Source: Siccirubricoccus deserti
GTDB taxonomy: Bacteria > Pseudomonadota > Alphaproteobacteria > Acetobacterales > Acetobacteraceae
Direction: 5' to 3'
DNA length: 64,000 nucleotides
NCBI RefSeq assembly: GCF_014283215.1
Contig: NZ_JACOMF010000003.1
Span: 1 to 64,000 of the forward strand
Part shown: positions 42,342 to 50,789 of the stretch, piece after piece
Layout of the letters: the number at the start of each line of letters is the position of its first letter
How positions within the stretch are numbered: position 1 is the first letter of the stretch
Position numbers and translations under genes: made by a program
Notes under the pieces: generated by a model
The model's database searches: none
What the model saw: the letters and a program-made list of their open reading frames with translations, nothing else
Told to the model about the DNA's origin: nothing

Positions 42342-43853
42342 TCAGCTCTCGTAGTGCTCCGCCACCAGCCGGTCGAGCAGCCGCACGCCGAAGGCCGTGG
42401 CGCCCTTCGGCACCGTCGGCAAATCCTTCGTCGCCCAGGCGGTGCCGGCGATGTCGAGATGCGCCCAAGGCATCGGCCCGTCCTTGGTATTGACGAAGCG
42501 CTGGATGAAATGCGCCGCGGTGATCGACCCGCCCGGCCGGCCGCCGACGTTCTTCATGTCGGCGATCTCAGATTTCAGCTGCTTGTCATAGGCCTCGCCG
42601 AGCGGCATCCGCCACACCGCCTCGCCCACCGCCTTGCCCGCCGCGGTCAGCTGCTGCGCCAGGGCATCGTCGTTGCTGAATAGCCCGGCATGCTCATGGC
42701 CGAGCGAGATGATGATCGCGCCGGTCAGCGTGGCAAGGTCGACCATGAAGCGCGGCGCGAAGCGTTCCTGGCAGTAGTGGATGACATCGGCCAGCACCAG
42801 CCGGCCCTCGGCGTCGGTGTTGATCACCTCCACCGTCAGCCCGGCGGCGGTCTTCACCACATCGCCCGGCCGCTGCGCGGAGCCGGAGGGCATGTTCTCC
42901 ACCAGCCCGACCAAGCCGACCGCATCCACCTTCGCCTTCCGCCCGGCCAGCGCGGCCATCAGCCCGACCACCGTGCCGGCGCCGGCCATGTCCCACTTCA
43001 TGTCCTCCATCCCCGCCGCGGGCTTGATGGAGATGCCGCCGGTATCGAAGGTCACGCCCTTGCCGATAAAGGCGACCGGCTTCTGCCCCGCCCGCTTGGC
43101 CTTGGCACCGGAGGCGCCATGCCACTGCATCACCACCATCCGCGGCTCCTGCGCCGAGCCCTGCGCGACGCCGAGCAGCGCGCCGAAGCCGAGCTTCCGC
43201 ATCTCCTTCGGCCCCAGCACCTCGACCTCCAGCCCGAGGCTCTCCAGCGCCTTGATGCGGTCGGCGAATTCCGGCGGGTGCAGCACGTTCGGCGGCTCGG
43301 AAACCAGGTCGCGGGCGATGAAGACGCCGTCGGCCACCGCGCGCATCGGCGCCCAGGCGGCCTTCGCCGCGGGGGCGGCATCGGTGGCGAGGGCCACGCG
43401 CTCCAGCTTCGGCTTGTCCTCCTCCTTCTCCGTGGTCCGGTAGCGGTCGAAGCGGTAGCTCTTCAGCAGCAGGCCGAGGGCGAGGGAGGCGGTCTGGGGC
43501 GCGGTCAGCGCCTCGGCGGCGACCACCGCCTCCCGCTCGGCGCTGATCAGCGGCAGCAGGGCGCCGCCGGCGGCCTCCAGCACCTCGCTGGTCAGTTCCT
43601 CCGCCTTGCCGAGGCCGATGGCGACGATACGGGAGGGGCCGGCGGTGCCGCCCTCCAGGGTCGGTGCCCAGAGCGTCGCGCTCTGGCCCTTGCGGCCCTT
43701 GAAACTGGCCGCCGCCAGCGCCCGCTGCACCGCTCCGCCGGTTGCGGCATCGATCGCCTGGGCGAGGCCTGCCAGGACCCAGTCCTCGGCCAGGGGCAGC
43801 ACCAGGGCGCCATGGCGCGGCAGGGCAGGCTTCACGAAGGCGATGTCCGGCAT
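42342..43853 (-). CDS. pepA: Leucyl aminopeptidase (M17)
   Basis: 503-residue aminopeptidase, full length for PepA. The N-terminal macro-like domain (about 1-170) is followed by the catalytic domain with Lys265, Asp270, Lys277, Asp288, Asp347, Glu349 and Arg351 (GKGVTFDTGGISIKP, NTDAEGRLVLADVI). All active-site residues are canonical. ATG 43853 is chosen because MPDIAFVKPALPRHG fits the family start; the frame is open 15 codons further. First of two tandem M17 genes ahead of holC. Confidence 0.95.
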   Translation of the reverse strand: MPDIAFVKPALPRHGALVLPLAEDWVLAGLAQAIDAATGGAVQRALAAASFKGRKGQSATLWAPTLEGGTAGPSRIVAIGLGKAEELTSEVLEAAGGALLPLISAEREAVVAAEALTAPQTASLALGLLLKSYRFDRYRTTEKEEDKPKLERVALATDAAPAAKAAWAPMRAVADGVFIARDLVSEPPNVLHPPEFADRIKALESLGLEVEVLGPKEMRKLGFGALLGVAQGSAQEPRMVVMQWHGASGAKAKRAGQKPVAFIGKGVTFDTGGISIKPAAGMEDMKWDMAGAGTVVGLMAALAGRKAKVDAVGLVGLVENMPSGSAQRPGDVVKTAAGLTVEVINTDAEGRLVLADVIHYCQERFAPRFMVDLATLTGAIIISLGHEHAGLFSNDDALAQQLTAAGKAVGEAVWRMPLGEAYDKQLKSEIADMKNVGGRPGGSITAAHFIQRFVNTKDGPMPWAHLDIAGTAWATKDLPTVPKGATAFGVRLLDRLVAEHYES

Positions 43854-43989
43854 GCTGGCGATGTCCCGGCTGTGGAATATGCCCCGGATAGATAGCACCG
43901 CCCCACGCCGCCGCCATGGCGGGGCGCGGCACCCGGGGTGGTTCCGCCCCCTGGTTCCGCCCCTTGGTGATCTGCCCTAAACCGGCCGG

Positions 43990-44775
43990 ATGGATGATAC
44001 AGACGCGCTGGAACTTGCCGCTGGCCTCGCCGCCCGGGCCGCCGCCGCCATCCGCGCGGTGCGCGCCGCCGGCTTCGCGGTGGAGCGGAAAGCCGATCAC
44101 AGCCCGGTGACCGAGGCCGACCGCATCGCCGAGGCGCTGATCGTCGAGGGGTTGCGCGCCGCCACCCCGAGCCTGCCGGTGGTGGCGGAGGAGGAGGTGG
44201 CCGCCGGCCTCGTCACCGCGCCGGCCGAACGCTTCTGGCTGGTCGACCCGCTGGACGGCACCAAGGAATTCGCCAAGGGCCTCGACGAGTACGCCGTCTG
44301 CATCGGCCTCATCGAGGCCGGATGCCCGGTGCTTGGCGTGCTGGCCCTGCCGGCGACCGATGAGTTGTTCGGCGGCCTTGCCCGGCGCGGCATCGCCTGG
44401 AAGCAGCAGGGCGATGGCGCCCGCGCGCCGATCTCGGCCCGTGCGGTGCCGGCGGGCGGGGCGGTGCTGCTCGACAGCCGCAGCCACCCCAATCCGGCGC
44501 GCATGGCAGGATGGCTGGCCGAGCGGAAGCTGAAGCTGGCGGCGGTGCAGCCGATGGGCTCGGCGATGAAATTCGCCCGGCTGGCGGAAGGCGCGGCGGA
44601 TTTCGTCCCCCGCCTCGGCCCGACCATGGAGTGGGACACCGCCGCTGGCCAGGCGCTGCTGGAGGCCGCCGGCGGCCAGGTGCTGGCCGAGGATGGCGCG
44701 CCACTGCGCTATGGCAAGCCCGGCTGGCGCAACAGCGGCTTCGTCGCCACGGGCCTGCCCGGAGCGAAGGGATGA
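43990..44775 (+). CDS. cysQ: 3'(2'),5'-bisphosphate nucleotidase CysQ
   Basis: 261-residue inositol-monophosphatase-fold enzyme that dephosphorylates 3'-phosphoadenosine 5'-phosphate from sulfate assimilation. Motifs are SPVTEADRIAEALI, the metal-binding VAEEEV (Glu67/68), VDPLDGTKEF (Asp86, Asp89, Gly90, Thr91; the KEF ending is typical of CysQ) and PTMEWDTAAGQALLEAAGG. It overlaps the tsaC start by ATGA (44772-44775). Divergent from pepA by 136 bp. Confidence 0.93.
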   Translation: MDDTDALELAAGLAARAAAAIRAVRAAGFAVERKADHSPVTEADRIAEALIVEGLRAATPSLPVVAEEEVAAGLVTAPAERFWLVDPLDGTKEFAKGLDEYAVCIGLIEAGCPVLGVLALPATDELFGGLARRGIAWKQQGDGARAPISARAVPAGGAVLLDSRSHPNPARMAGWLAERKLKLAAVQPMGSAMKFARLAEGAADFVPRLGPTMEWDTAAGQALLEAAGGQVLAEDGAPLRYGKPGWRNSGFVATGLPGAKG

Positions 44776-45749
44776 TGACCCGGCTGCTGCCGGCCACGGC
44801 GGTGGCCGAGGCCGCGGCGCTGCTGCGCGCCGGGGCGCTGGTCGGCTTCCCGACCGAGACGGTTTACGGCCTCGGCGGCGACGCGCGGAACGGAAGGGCC
44901 GTCGCCGGCATCTTCGCCGCCAAGGGCCGGCCGCAATTCAACCCGCTGATCAGCCATTTCCCGGATGCCGATGCGGCCTTCGCCGAGGTGGTCGCGGATG
45001 ATCGCGCGCACGCCCTGGCCGCCGCCTTCTGGCCCGGCCCGCTGACCCTGGTGCTGCCGCGCCGGCCCGATTGCCGGGTGGACCTGCTGGCCGGCGCCGG
45101 GCTGGACACGCTGGCGGTGCGGGTGCCGTCGCATCCGCTGGCCCTGGCCCTGCTGCGTGCCGCGGCGGTGCCGGTGGCGGCGCCCTCGGCCAACCGTTCC
45201 GGCCAGGTCAGCCCGACCACCGCGGCGCATGTGCTGGATGGCCTCGGCGGGCGCATCGCCGCGGTGATCGATGGCGGGCCCTGCGCGGTCGGCGTCGAGA
45301 GCACGGTGCTGGATCTGACCGGCCATGGCGCCGTGCTGCTGCGGCCGGGCGGGGTGGCGGTGGAGGCGATTGAAGCGCTGCTCGGCCCGGTCGGTCGGCC
45401 GCTGCCGCTGGCGGCGGCCGAGGCCACGCGTACCCTGCGCTCGCCCGGGATGCTGCTGTCGCATTACGCCCCGGCGCTGCCGGTGCGGCTCGGCGCCACG
45501 ACGGTTGCGCCGGATGAGGCGCTGCTGGCCTTCGGTCCGCCGCTGCCCGGCGCGGCGGTGGTGTGGAACCTCTCCGAGCGCGGCGAACTGGCGGAGGCGG
45601 CGGCGCGGCTCTTCGCCGGGTTGCGCTGGCTGGACGCGGAGGGTGGCGCGCGGGGCTGCACGGGGATTGCGGCGATGCTGGTGCCGGAGGTGGGGCTTGG
45701 GGCAGCGATCAATGATCGGCTGACGCGGGCGGCGGCGCCGCGCGGCTGA
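44772..45749 (+). CDS. tsaC: L-threonylcarbamoyladenylate synthase
   Basis: 325-residue Sua5/YwlC-type enzyme that makes threonylcarbamoyl-AMP for tRNA t6A. The YrdC domain has VGFPTETVYGLGGDA, AAKGRPQFNPLI, WPGPLTLVLPRR, VPSHPLALALL and APSANRSGQVSPT; the long C-terminal Sua5 domain after about residue 210 contains SPGMLLSHYAP, so it is the long (Sua5) rather than the short (TsaC) form. The ATG at 44772 overlaps the cysQ stop. A strong hairpin follows immediately at 45753. Confidence 0.95.
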   Translation: MMTRLLPATAVAEAAALLRAGALVGFPTETVYGLGGDARNGRAVAGIFAAKGRPQFNPLISHFPDADAAFAEVVADDRAHALAAAFWPGPLTLVLPRRPDCRVDLLAGAGLDTLAVRVPSHPLALALLRAAAVPVAAPSANRSGQVSPTTAAHVLDGLGGRIAAVIDGGPCAVGVESTVLDLTGHGAVLLRPGGVAVEAIEALLGPVGRPLPLAAAEATRTLRSPGMLLSHYAPALPVRLGATTVAPDEALLAFGPPLPGAAVVWNLSERGELAEAAARLFAGLRWLDAEGGARGCTGIAAMLVPEVGLGAAINDRLTRAAAPRG

Positions 45750-45752
45750 AAT

Positions 45753-45893
45753 GCGAGGGGAGCTTTGCTCCCCTCGCGCTCCCCTCACCGAAGGCCGAAG
45801 GGCCTTTGGAAACCATGAGTCATAACTCAGGCCGGTCCAGGGGGCGCCTGCCCCCTGGCGGTAGGGGTCTGGGGAAGGCAGCGCCTTCCCCAG
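45753..45893. repeat. Cluster of five hairpins (REP/BIME-like intergenic element)
   Basis: Five inverted repeats follow each other in 141 bp. Hairpin 1: GCGAGGGGAGC/GCTCCCCTCGC, loop TTT (45753-45777). Hairpin 2: CCGAAGGCC/GGCCTTTGG, loop GAAG (45788... third line pair starts 45788, ends 45809). Hairpin 3: TGAGT/ACTCA, loop CATA (45816-45829). Hairpin 4: CCAGGGGGC/GCCCCCTGG, loop GCCT (45837-45858). Hairpin 5: CTGGGGAAGGC/GCCTTCCCCAG, loop AGC (45869-45893). The first can terminate tsaC; the array as a whole looks like a mobile palindromic repeat. Confidence 0.75.
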
Positions 45894-45927
45894 CAAGCTG
45901 CTAGCATCCTTCCAAAGGAGGACGCCC

Positions 45928-46890
45928 ATGCACACAACCACCCCCTTCACCGGCGCTCTCGCCTGGACCGGCGCCACCCTGCCGCGCGACACTGGTCTGC
46001 TGCAGCTCGACCCTGCCGCGGCGGAGGAGCTGGAGGCGGCCGCCGCGCTGCTTGCCGACAACCCGCTGCCGATCCTGGCGCTCGACCCGCGCGACTTCGC
46101 CCTCGACGCCTGTCGGGCGTTGATGCGCCAGGCCGCGGCGCTGCTGGCGGACGGCCCCGGCTTCGCCATCATCGACCGCCTGCCGGTGGAACGCCTCGGG
46201 CCGGAGGTGACCACCCAGCTCGGCTGGCTGCTCTGCCGGCTGGTCGGCCGGCCGGTGGCGCAGAAATGGGACGGCACCATGGTCTATGGCGTGCGCGACC
46301 TCGGCCGGCCGCCGGGCAATGGCGTGCGGCCGGACATCACCAATGCCGAGCAGAACTTCCACGTCGACAACAGCTACAACCTCTGCCCGCCCGACCATGT
46401 GGCGCTGATCTGCCTGCAGGTGGCGAAATCCGGTGGCGTCAGCGGGCTGGTCAGCTTCCAGGCGGCCCATAACGCGATGCGGGAGCGCCACCCCGAACTG
46501 CTGCCGCGGCTCTACCGCCCCTTCATCTTCGACCGCCAGCGCGAGCACGCGCCGGGCGATGTCATGACCCATCGGGCGCCGATCTTCGAATGGCGGGACG
46601 GCCGGCTGCTCGGCCGGATCTCCCGCTTCCAGATCATCAACGGCCACCGTCTGGCTGGCGAGCCGCTGGATGAGGAGGGCCAGGCGGCGCTCTCCGCCTT
46701 CGATGCCATACTGGAAGACCCGGCGCTGCGCTTCGACTTCCATTTCCGCCCGGGGCAGATCCAGATCGTCGACAACCGCGCGCTCGGCCACAAGCGCACC
46801 GGCTTCGAGGATTGGCCGGAGCCGGAGAGAAAGCGCCACCTGGTGCGGCTCTGGCTGCGCGACCGCGGCCGGCCCTTCTACAATGGCTGA
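45928..46890 (+). CDS. TauD/TfdA family Fe(II)/2-oxoglutarate dioxygenase
   Basis: 320-residue dioxygenase. The iron facial triad is His145 and Asp147 (NFHVDNSYN) with distal His288 (DNRALGHKR); an Arg in RKRHLVRLWLRD binds 2-oxoglutarate. It lies 35 bp after the hairpin array and AAAGGAGGA precedes ATG 45928. Family substrates include taurine, 2,4-D, gamma-butyrobetaine and clavaminate-type compounds; the assignment here stops at the family. Downstream N-acyl-D-amino-acid deacylase on the same strand, 110 bp away. Confidence 0.9.
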   Translation: MHTTTPFTGALAWTGATLPRDTGLLQLDPAAAEELEAAAALLADNPLPILALDPRDFALDACRALMRQAAALLADGPGFAIIDRLPVERLGPEVTTQLGWLLCRLVGRPVAQKWDGTMVYGVRDLGRPPGNGVRPDITNAEQNFHVDNSYNLCPPDHVALICLQVAKSGGVSGLVSFQAAHNAMRERHPELLPRLYRPFIFDRQREHAPGDVMTHRAPIFEWRDGRLLGRISRFQIINGHRLAGEPLDEEGQAALSAFDAILEDPALRFDFHFRPGQIQIVDNRALGHKRTGFEDWPEPERKRHLVRLWLRDRGRPFYNG

Positions 46891-46999
46891 CCCTCGGGGC
46901 TGAGCATTGCCGGTTTACCCGGCGTTCATTTTCGCCCTAGCCTCACCCCAGCGGCGCACGGGCGCGCACCGGACGTCGAGACCTTTGCAGGAGGGCGTC

Positions 47000-48742
47000 A
47001 TGGCTGAACCATCCACGCTGGTCATCCGCAACGGCACCATAGTTGACGGCCGGGGCGGGGAGCCCTTCGTCGGCGATGTGGCGATCATCGGCGGCCGCAT
47101 CGCCGAGGTCGGCCGGGTGACGCTGCGCGGCGAGCGCGAGATCGACGCCACCGGCCTGCTGGTGACGCCGGGCTTCGTCGACATCCACACCCACTACGAC
47201 GCCCAGGCGCTGTGGAGCAATCGGCTCGACCCCTCCTCCTGGAACGGCGTCACCACGGTGATGATCGGCAATTGCGGCGTCGGCTTCGCGCCCTGCAAGC
47301 CGGAGCAGCGCGACATGCTGGTGGCGCTGATGGAAGGCGTCGAGGACATCCCCGAAGTGGTGATGACCGAGGGCCTGGACTGGAATTGGGAAACCTTCCC
47401 GCAATTCCTGGACCGGCTGGATGCACGGCAATTCGACCTCGACATCGTGGCCCAGGTGCCGCACGCCGCGATCCGCGTCTATGTGATGGGCGAGCGCGGC
47501 TTCCAGCGCGAGCCCTCGACCGACGCCGAGCGGCGGGAAATGGCCCGGCTGACGGTGGAGGGCCTGAAGGCCGGTGCGGTCGGCTTCTCCACCTCCCGCG
47601 CCATCGCCCACAAGACCCTGGCCGGCGAGCCGACGCCGACCCTGGGCTCGGCCGAGGAGGAACTGGCGGTGATCGCCGAGGCGGTCGGCCGGTTCGGCGC
47701 CGGCTGGCTGCAGGTGATCAGCGACTTCGACGATCCGGACGGCGAGTTCGCCCTGCTCCGCCGCGTCGCGGAGCGCAGCAACGGCCGCGCCATCAGCCTG
47801 ACCTTCGCCCAGCGGGAGAACGACCCGAAGCGCTACAAGCGGCTGCTGGATCTGCTCGGCCAGGCGAACCGCGACGGCGTGCGGATGATCGCCCAGGTCA
47901 TGGGCCGGCCGATCGCCATCAACCTCGGCTTCGAGCTGTCGATCAACCCCTTCTGCGAGCGGCCGAGCTACAAGGCGATCGCCCATCTGCCCTTCGCCGA
48001 GCGGCTGGCGGCGCTGCGCACGCCGGCGCTGCGCAGCGCGCTGCTCTCGGAAGTCACCGAGGACCCGATGCTGCGGCGCCGGCTGAACAGCTGGGAGCGG
48101 ATGTTCGAACTGGGCAACCCGGCGAATTACGAGCCGCACCCGGATGACAGCATGGCCGCGCGCGCCGCCCGGGCCGGCGTGCCGGTGGAGGCGTTCGTCT
48201 ACGACCTGCTGACCGCCGGCGACGGCAAGGCCACGCTCTACCGGCCGGTGAGCAACTACGTCGACGGCAACCTCGATGTCTGCCTGGAGATGATGCGGCA
48301 CCCGAATACGGTGATGGGCCTTGGCGACGGCGGGGCGCATTACAGCTTCATCTGCGACAGCTCCACCGTGACCCATTCCATCATGCACTGGACGCGCGAC
48401 CGTACCCGCGGCGAGCGCGTCCCGCTGCCCTGGATGATCCGGCGGCTGACGCATGACGCGGCGGTGGCGATCGGGCTGGAGGACCGCGGGGTGATCGCGC
48501 CGGGCTACAAGGCCGACCTGAATGTCATCGACTACGACCGGCTGGCGATCGGTCCGCTGGAAGTGGCCTATGACCTGCCGGCCGGCGGCAAGCGACTGAT
48601 CCAGCGGGTGGAGGGCTATGCCGCCACCATCCTCTCCGGCGTCGTCGTCGCGGAGGGCGGCAAGCCGACCGGGACGCTGCCCGGCCGGCTGGTGCGCGGC
48701 GTGCAACCCGCCCCGGCAACGGAGCGCATCGCCGCCGAGTGA
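47000..48742 (+). CDS. N-acyl-D-amino-acid deacylase family amidohydrolase
   Basis: 580-residue metal-dependent amidohydrolase. Metal motif HTHYD at 63-67 (PGFVDIHTHYDAQALW), Cys92 in GNCGVGFAP corresponds to the zinc-binding Cys of D-aminoacylases, and the C-terminal barrel end has LGDGGAHYSFICDSS. The typical opening LVIRNGTIVDGRGGEPFVGD begins at ATG 47000 after CAGGAGGGCGTC. Some relatives act on D-acyl amino acids, others on hydantoin-like or macrocyclic amides, so the substrate is open. Confidence 0.9.
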   Translation: MAEPSTLVIRNGTIVDGRGGEPFVGDVAIIGGRIAEVGRVTLRGEREIDATGLLVTPGFVDIHTHYDAQALWSNRLDPSSWNGVTTVMIGNCGVGFAPCKPEQRDMLVALMEGVEDIPEVVMTEGLDWNWETFPQFLDRLDARQFDLDIVAQVPHAAIRVYVMGERGFQREPSTDAERREMARLTVEGLKAGAVGFSTSRAIAHKTLAGEPTPTLGSAEEELAVIAEAVGRFGAGWLQVISDFDDPDGEFALLRRVAERSNGRAISLTFAQRENDPKRYKRLLDLLGQANRDGVRMIAQVMGRPIAINLGFELSINPFCERPSYKAIAHLPFAERLAALRTPALRSALLSEVTEDPMLRRRLNSWERMFELGNPANYEPHPDDSMAARAARAGVPVEAFVYDLLTAGDGKATLYRPVSNYVDGNLDVCLEMMRHPNTVMGLGDGGAHYSFICDSSTVTHSIMHWTRDRTRGERVPLPWMIRRLTHDAAVAIGLEDRGVIAPGYKADLNVIDYDRLAIGPLEVAYDLPAGGKRLIQRVEGYAATILSGVVVAEGGKPTGTLPGRLVRGVQPAPATERIAAE

Positions 48743-48763
48743 CTGCGGGCGTCGCCCGGTTCT

Positions 48764-48922
48764 TCAGCGGCGTTCGGCCCGCCTTGGGCCGGCCGCCTCC
48801 ACCGCCGTCACCTCGTCGCGCACGCTGGCGGCGATGGCCAGGCGCTGCAGCGGGACCATCACCTGCTGCTCGGCACCGGTCTCGAAGTGGGCGATCCGTG
48901 AAAGCTGTTCGGAAACCGGCAT
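48764..48922 (-). CDS. Possible small protein of 52 residues
   Basis: An ATG-started frame encodes MPVSEQLSRIAHFETGAEQQ, then VMVPLQRLAIAASVRDEVTA, ending PRRAERR. Its residue mix (heptad-like hydrophobics, charged ends) looks more protein-like than the usual antisense frames. It fills most of the 261-bp gap between the deacylase stop and the mmcB stop. The upstream ribosome-binding site is poor and the family is not recognised. Confidence 0.35.
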   Translation of the reverse strand: MPVSEQLSRIAHFETGAEQQVMVPLQRLAIAASVRDEVTAVEAAGPRRAERR

Positions 48923-49003
48923 GACGCGGACATCATCGGGAGTCGGCGAAGGAAGCGTTGCGCCGTAAGACCGAAATGCGGCGCGGCGGCACCGCCGGCC
49001 GCG

Positions 49004-49498
49004 TCACTCCGAGCGCAGGGCTGCCCGGACTGAGGCGTGCAGCCCGGGATCCGACAGCATCGCCAGCCGCTGCGCCGCGAGCATGGCGTAGCGCTGGAGC
49101 AGCGCGCGGCGGCGGGCCGGGGCCAGCGCATGCGCCGTCGCGTCCCGCAGCAGTGCCGCCTCGCCCTCCGCCGCCACCAGCAGGCCGGCGTCCTCGGGCA
49201 GCAGTGCCTGCGGGAAGTCGAGATCGACAGCGAAGTAGAACCTATCGCAATACTCCCGGTACTCCTGCCACTTGCCATCGGACAGGAAGTCGAGGGCACC
49301 GGACTTCACCTCCAGTATGGCGAAGCTGCCATCCGGGCGCAGCGCCAGCACATCCGCCCGGCGGCCGTTCGGCAGCGGCACCTCGGGCAGCGGCGACCAG
49401 CCGCGCAGGAGGCAGAAGCGCATCGCTGCCCGGCAGATCGCAGCCGTGCGTTGCGGAGCGGTGGCGCAATCCACGCCCAAATCGGCTAATTCATTCAC
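49004..49498 (-). CDS. mmcB: MmcB family DNA repair-associated protein
   Basis: 164 residues from GTG 49498 (a longer ATG form from 49564 would cover the promoter region). The family core is LPNGRRADVLALRPDGSFAI, LEVKSGALDFLSDGKWQEY and CDRFYFAVDLDFP; the D-x(n)-E-x-K arrangement (ADV...LEVKS) is the PD-(D/E)XK nuclease-like signature. In Caulobacter MmcB belongs to the mitomycin-C/SOS-related set. Divergent from an Rrf2 regulator gene by 78 bp with an inverted repeat between them. Confidence 0.82.
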   Translation of the reverse strand: MNELADLGVDCATAPQRTAAICRAAMRFCLLRGWSPLPEVPLPNGRRADVLALRPDGSFAILEVKSGALDFLSDGKWQEYREYCDRFYFAVDLDFPQALLPEDAGLLVAAEGEAALLRDATAHALAPARRRALLQRYAMLAAQRLAMLSDPGLHASVRAALRSE

Positions 49499-49525
49499 GG
49501 GAAAATTCCATAGCAGGCGAATTAT

Positions 49526-49560
49526 CGCGAGACAGGGCTGGCAAACCTTGCGATCTCGCG
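49526..49560. promoter_or_regulatory. Inverted repeat between mmcB and rrf2
   Basis: CGCGAGA (49526-49532) and TCTCGCG (49554-49560) form a 7-bp inverted repeat with 21 bp between, inside the divergent region and 17 bp from the rrf2 start. Spacing of about two helical turns plus suits a dimeric regulator. Rrf2 proteins commonly repress their own promoter, so this is a candidate operator. Confidence 0.35.
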
Positions 49561-49576
49561 TCATACATTCCGTAGC

Positions 49577-50011
49577 ATGATTGCAACCCGTTATTCAGTC
49601 GCCCTCCACATCCTGCTCCTGATCGCCGATGAGAACGCTGGCGAATCAACGAGTGCGCGCATGGCCTGGAGCATCGGCACCAACCCTGTGGTGGTCCGCC
49701 GCATCTCCGGGCAACTCTCACGGGCCGGGCTCATCTCCGTGCAACGTGGTCCGGGCGGCGCCACGCTGTCGCGGCCGGCGAGCGCCATCACCCTGCGCGA
49801 TGTCTGGCGGGCGATCCATCCTGAGCGGGAGAAGCTGCTGCGGGTGCATGCCCGCACCAACGCCGCCTGCCCGACCGGCAGCCGGATTCCGGGATTGCTG
49901 CGCAACCGGTTCGACGAGGCCGAGGTGGCGCTGCTCGATCATTTCGGTACCACCACCCTGGCCGACCTCGCCGCCAACCTGCGGCAGGAACACCGCCTGG
50001 CCGCCGACTGA
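49577..50011 (+). CDS. Rrf2 family transcriptional regulator
   Basis: 144-residue winged-helix regulator: TRYSVALHILLLIADENAGE, TSARMAWSIGTNPVVVRRIS (recognition helix), LISVQRGPGGATLSRPASAI (wing). Iron-sulfur Rrf2 proteins have three clustered Cys; here only one is present (NAACPTGSRIPG), so it is not an IscR/NsrR-type cluster sensor and resembles the YwnA/single-Cys group, possibly redox sensing through that Cys. Target unknown; mmcB and itself are the nearest promoters. Confidence 0.9.
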   Translation: MIATRYSVALHILLLIADENAGESTSARMAWSIGTNPVVVRRISGQLSRAGLISVQRGPGGATLSRPASAITLRDVWRAIHPEREKLLRVHARTNAACPTGSRIPGLLRNRFDEAEVALLDHFGTTTLADLAANLRQEHRLAAD

Positions 50012-50025
50012 CGGCTGCGGCGGGC

Positions 50026-50316
50026 TCAGCCGAGCAGCGCGTCGATCGCCCTGGCCAGGCGCAGGTCACGGGCGGACAGGCCGCCGGCATCATGGGTGGT
50101 CAGCAGAATCTCCACCCGGTTCCAGACATTCGACCATTCGGGATGATGGTCCTGCGCCTCGGCCAGCAGCGCCACCCGCGCCATGAAGCCCCAGGCCTCG
50201 GAGAAATCCCGGAAGCGGAGACTGCGGCGGATGGCATCGCGCCCCTCCACCAGGGTCCATTCCGGTAGCGCCGCCGCCAGCCCGGCCCGCGCTGCCGCGT
50301 CCAGCTTCTCGACCAT
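50026..50316 (-). CDS. phhB: 4a-hydroxytetrahydrobiopterin dehydratase (PCD/DCoH)
   Basis: 96 residues, normal size. The catalytic pattern is His57, His58 and Pro59 in [15 protein letters not shown], with His75 in [13 protein letters not shown]. It recycles the pterin cofactor of aromatic amino-acid hydroxylases; some members serve molybdopterin metabolism. ATG 50316 has GGGAGG upstream. No phenylalanine hydroxylase gene is nearby. Divergent from the small metalloprotease gene. Confidence 0.9.
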   Translation of the reverse strand: MVEKLDAAARAGLAAALPEWTLVEGRDAIRRSLRFRDFSEAWGFMARVALLAEAQDHHPEWSNVWNRVEILLTTHDAGGLSARDLRLARAIDALLG

Positions 50317-50374
50317 GCCTGCCTCCCTGATGCCATGCTTGACGCCGGGGCCGCGGCGGCCTCCGTTGTCGGCC

Positions 50375-50782
50375 ATGCCCTCGGACTCTCCGTATACCGT
50401 ACCGCCCGGCCTCGATGATATCGTCGAGCTGGCGGAAGCTGCCTTCGCCGCCATGCCGAAGCCGCTGCGCGACCTGGTCCGCGGCGTGGCGATCATCGTC
50501 GAGGACAGCCCCGATGACGAGACCCTGGCCGAACTTGGCCTCGACAATGCCTGGGACCTCACCGGCCTCTACCGCGGCACGCCGCTGACCCAGAAGAGCG
50601 TGCTGGACGTGCCGCAGGAACCGGACACGGTGCTGCTGTTCCGCGAACCCATCCTGCTGGAATGGATCGAGACCGGCGAGGATCTGTTCGGGCTGGTGCG
50701 CAACGTGCTGATCCACGAGATCGGCCACCATTTCGGCTTCTCCGACGAGGACATCGCCCGGCTGGAGGGGGAGGAGCCGTAA
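50375..50782 (+). CDS. Minimal zincin-type metallopeptidase family protein
   Basis: 135 residues with the zinc motif HEIGHHFG at 114-121 near the C-terminus and Asp/Glu residues following (SDEDIARLE). The N-terminal half ([29 protein letters not shown]-like [11 protein letters not shown]) matches the metallopeptidase family with a minimal MMP-like domain (DUF1025), common in actinobacteria and alphaproteobacteria. Cytosolic; substrates unknown. Confidence 0.88.
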   Translation: MPSDSPYTVPPGLDDIVELAEAAFAAMPKPLRDLVRGVAIIVEDSPDDETLAELGLDNAWDLTGLYRGTPLTQKSVLDVPQEPDTVLLFREPILLEWIETGEDLFGLVRNVLIHEIGHHFGFSDEDIARLEGEEP

Positions 50783-50789
50783 GGCCCCA

